In this document: positions 63,144 through 64,000 of the stretch, in pieces
Numbering within the stretch: position 1 is the first letter of the stretch
Layout of the letters: the number at the start of each line of letters is the position of its first letter
From: Novosphingobium sp. PhB57
GTDB taxonomy: Bacteria > Pseudomonadota > Alphaproteobacteria > Sphingomonadales > Sphingomonadaceae
DNA length: 64,000 nt
Assembly: GCF_004342985.1 (NCBI RefSeq)
Contig: NZ_SMBO01000003.1
Span: 1 to 64,000, forward strand
Direction: 5' to 3'
Notes under the pieces: model-generated
Database searches by the model: none
The model's input: only the letters and a program-made list of their open reading frames with translations
What the model was told of the DNA's origin: nothing
Made by a program: the position numbers and the translations under genes

Positions 63144-63176
63144 GGCGGGGAGCGGTGCGCCGTTCCCCGCCTTTTT
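63144..63176 (+). terminator. intrinsic terminator after the TonB receptor gene
   Basis: GGCGGGGA pairs with TCCCCGCC and the stem continues through a G-U pair to CGG/CCG (12 pairs in all), with a TGCG loop followed by TTTTT. It begins 6 bp after the receptor stop codon. The clear U tract makes it the strongest intrinsic terminator seen in the window. Confidence 0.85.
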
Positions 63177-63206
63177 CAATGAAATTCAGGTATCAAGGAA
63201 ATCGTG

Positions 63207-63986
63207 ATGACCGTGCCGACCCAGCTTCCTTCCAACGGCAGCTTCTCCTTTTCAGGGCGCACCGCGCTCGTCACCGGCGGGGGCCGCGGGGTGGGCGAGG
63301 CCGTTGCGCGCGAGATCCATGCGGGCGGGGGCAGGGTGGCCGTAAGCGATTTCGATCTGGACGCTGCCGAAGCGGTGGCGCGCTCGCTCGATCCTTCGGG
63401 CGAGACCGCCATGGCTATCGCGCTCGACGTTCGCAGCAAGGACGATTTCCTCTCCGCGCGTGACCGGATCGCGAACGCGTGGGCGCGGGTCGATATCGTC
63501 GTCAACAACGCCGGTCTCGCGCGCCGCACGCCGACGCAGGATATCAGCCCGGAGGAATTCGACGAGATCGTCGCCATCAACATGCGCAGCGTGTTCCTCA
63601 GCTGCCAGATCTTTTCCGAGCACATGAAGGCGAACGGTTATGGCCGCATCGTCAACGTCACTTCGCTGGCGGGCCAGAACGGTGGCACCGTCGCCTCGCC
63701 GCATTATGCGGCCTCGAAGGCGGGCGCGATCATGCTCTCGAAGTACTTCGCGCGCTACCTTGCGGGAACCGGCGTGACCGTCAACGCCATCGCGCCCGGC
63801 CCGATCGACACCGCCAAGGGCCGGCTTTCGGAAGAACAGATCGCCCGCGTGGAGGCGGAAGTGCCGGTCGGCCGCTTCATGGAAGTGGGCGAGATCGCCG
63901 CTGCCGTCGCACTGGTCGCCTCGGATCGCGGCGGGTTCTTCGTGGGGGCCACGCTCGACATGAACGGCGGCCTCTACCTCCGGTAA
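63207..63986 (+). CDS. SDR-family oxidoreductase (FabG-like)
   Basis: About 259 residues from ATG 63207 (MTVPTQLPSNGSFSF), with AAGGA seven bases upstream; GTG 63204 is in frame directly before it. TGGGRGVG lies near residue 23, NNAG near 100, NVTSLAGQNGG and YAASK near 155-170, and a C-terminal LDMNGGLYLR. It belongs to the classical 3-oxoacyl-ACP reductase-like SDRs, many of which act in catabolic pathways on hydroxyacyl or alicyclic intermediates. It follows the receptor gene after a strong terminator, so it needs its own promoter or read-through. It probably serves the same pathway. Confidence 0.9.
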   Translation: MTVPTQLPSNGSFSFSGRTALVTGGGRGVGEAVAREIHAGGGRVAVSDFDLDAAEAVARSLDPSGETAMAIALDVRSKDDFLSARDRIANAWARVDIVVNNAGLARRTPTQDISPEEFDEIVAINMRSVFLSCQIFSEHMKANGYGRIVNVTSLAGQNGGTVASPHYAASKAGAIMLSKYFARYLAGTGVTVNAIAPGPIDTAKGRLSEEQIARVEAEVPVGRFMEVGEIAAAVALVASDRGGFFVGATLDMNGGLYLR

Positions 63987-63990
63987 GCGC

Positions 63991-64000
63991 ATGGCAAACC
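63991..64000 (+). CDS. possible start of a further gene, cut by the window end
   Basis: An ATG 4 bp after the SDR stop opens MAN and runs off the window. The close spacing suggests a co-transcribed gene, but nothing can be said about its product and no clear ribosome site is present. Confidence 0.2.

Noticed and set aside
1..64000. Search for tRNA, rRNA, CRISPR repeats, insertion sequences and phage integrases
   Set aside because: No regularly spaced repeats, transposase motifs or RNA gene sequences were seen; the gene breaks at 4.6 and 17 kb show no insertion-sequence ends.

Overview
The window reads as chromosomal DNA of a GC-rich alphaproteobacterium of the sphingomonad type (Novosphingobium/Sphingobium-like). 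This is inferred from gene content: four large TonB-dependent receptors without SusD partners, a GH106 rhamnosidase of the kind described in Sphingomonas, VanB-type reductase plus Rieske oxygenase, and many FCD/AraC/LysR regulators. I see no rRNA, tRNA, CRISPR array, insertion sequence or phage gene. Nearly all of the 64 kb is coding on one strand or the other.

Layout. 0-5.2 kb: AraC and LysR regulators and a short operon (CMD-family protein, SDR, double cupin, DUF2938 membrane protein) that ends in a broken flavin amine oxidase. 5.2-12.5 kb: a divergent TonB receptor / large Tat-exported DUF5695-like protein pair, then an SDR and a MarR regulator; near-identical 13-bp palindromes link the MarR/SDR spacer to the divergent promoter. 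12.9-16.2 kb: a cobalamin riboswitch drives a siderophore-type TonB receptor and a DUF4198 protein, pointing to cobalt or corrinoid uptake. 16.6-22.2 kb: mixed accessory genes (truncated hydrolase, MFS pump, DUF1328 miniprotein, divergent AraC/SDR, DUF1905, TetR). 22.4-36.7 kb: a glycan utilisation locus with GH106, GH3, GH2 and GH43 enzymes, a TonB receptor, an FCD regulator and two small related proteins of unknown function.

36.8-42.3 kb: etfB-etfA-ETF:ubiquinone oxidoreductase, a divergent FadR-type regulator and a class III CoA-transferase. 42.4-50.2 kb: a complete fructose PTS operon (EIIA-HPr-EI fusion, fruK, fruA, OprB porin) with a divergent LacI/FruR-type repressor, followed by a shikimate-dehydrogenase-like gene. 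51.1-64 kb: acyl-CoA dehydrogenase, a LysR-like regulator with two HTH domains, and an operon of Rieske oxygenase, reductase, MFS transporter, GMC oxidoreductase and aldehyde dehydrogenase, divergent from a TonB receptor and SDR.

The most interesting signal is regulatory. A 15-bp palindrome close to AATGGTCnnACCATT occurs upstream of etfB, the CoA-transferase, the acyl-CoA dehydrogenase and the Rieske/TonB divergent pair, and the FadR-type gene at 40318 lies beside the first copy. This suggests one regulon in which a compound is imported, oxygenated, oxidised to an acid, activated as a CoA ester, dehydrogenated, and its electrons passed to ubiquinone through ETF. The fructose locus in between has its own, different operators. 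The substrate cannot be read from sequence.
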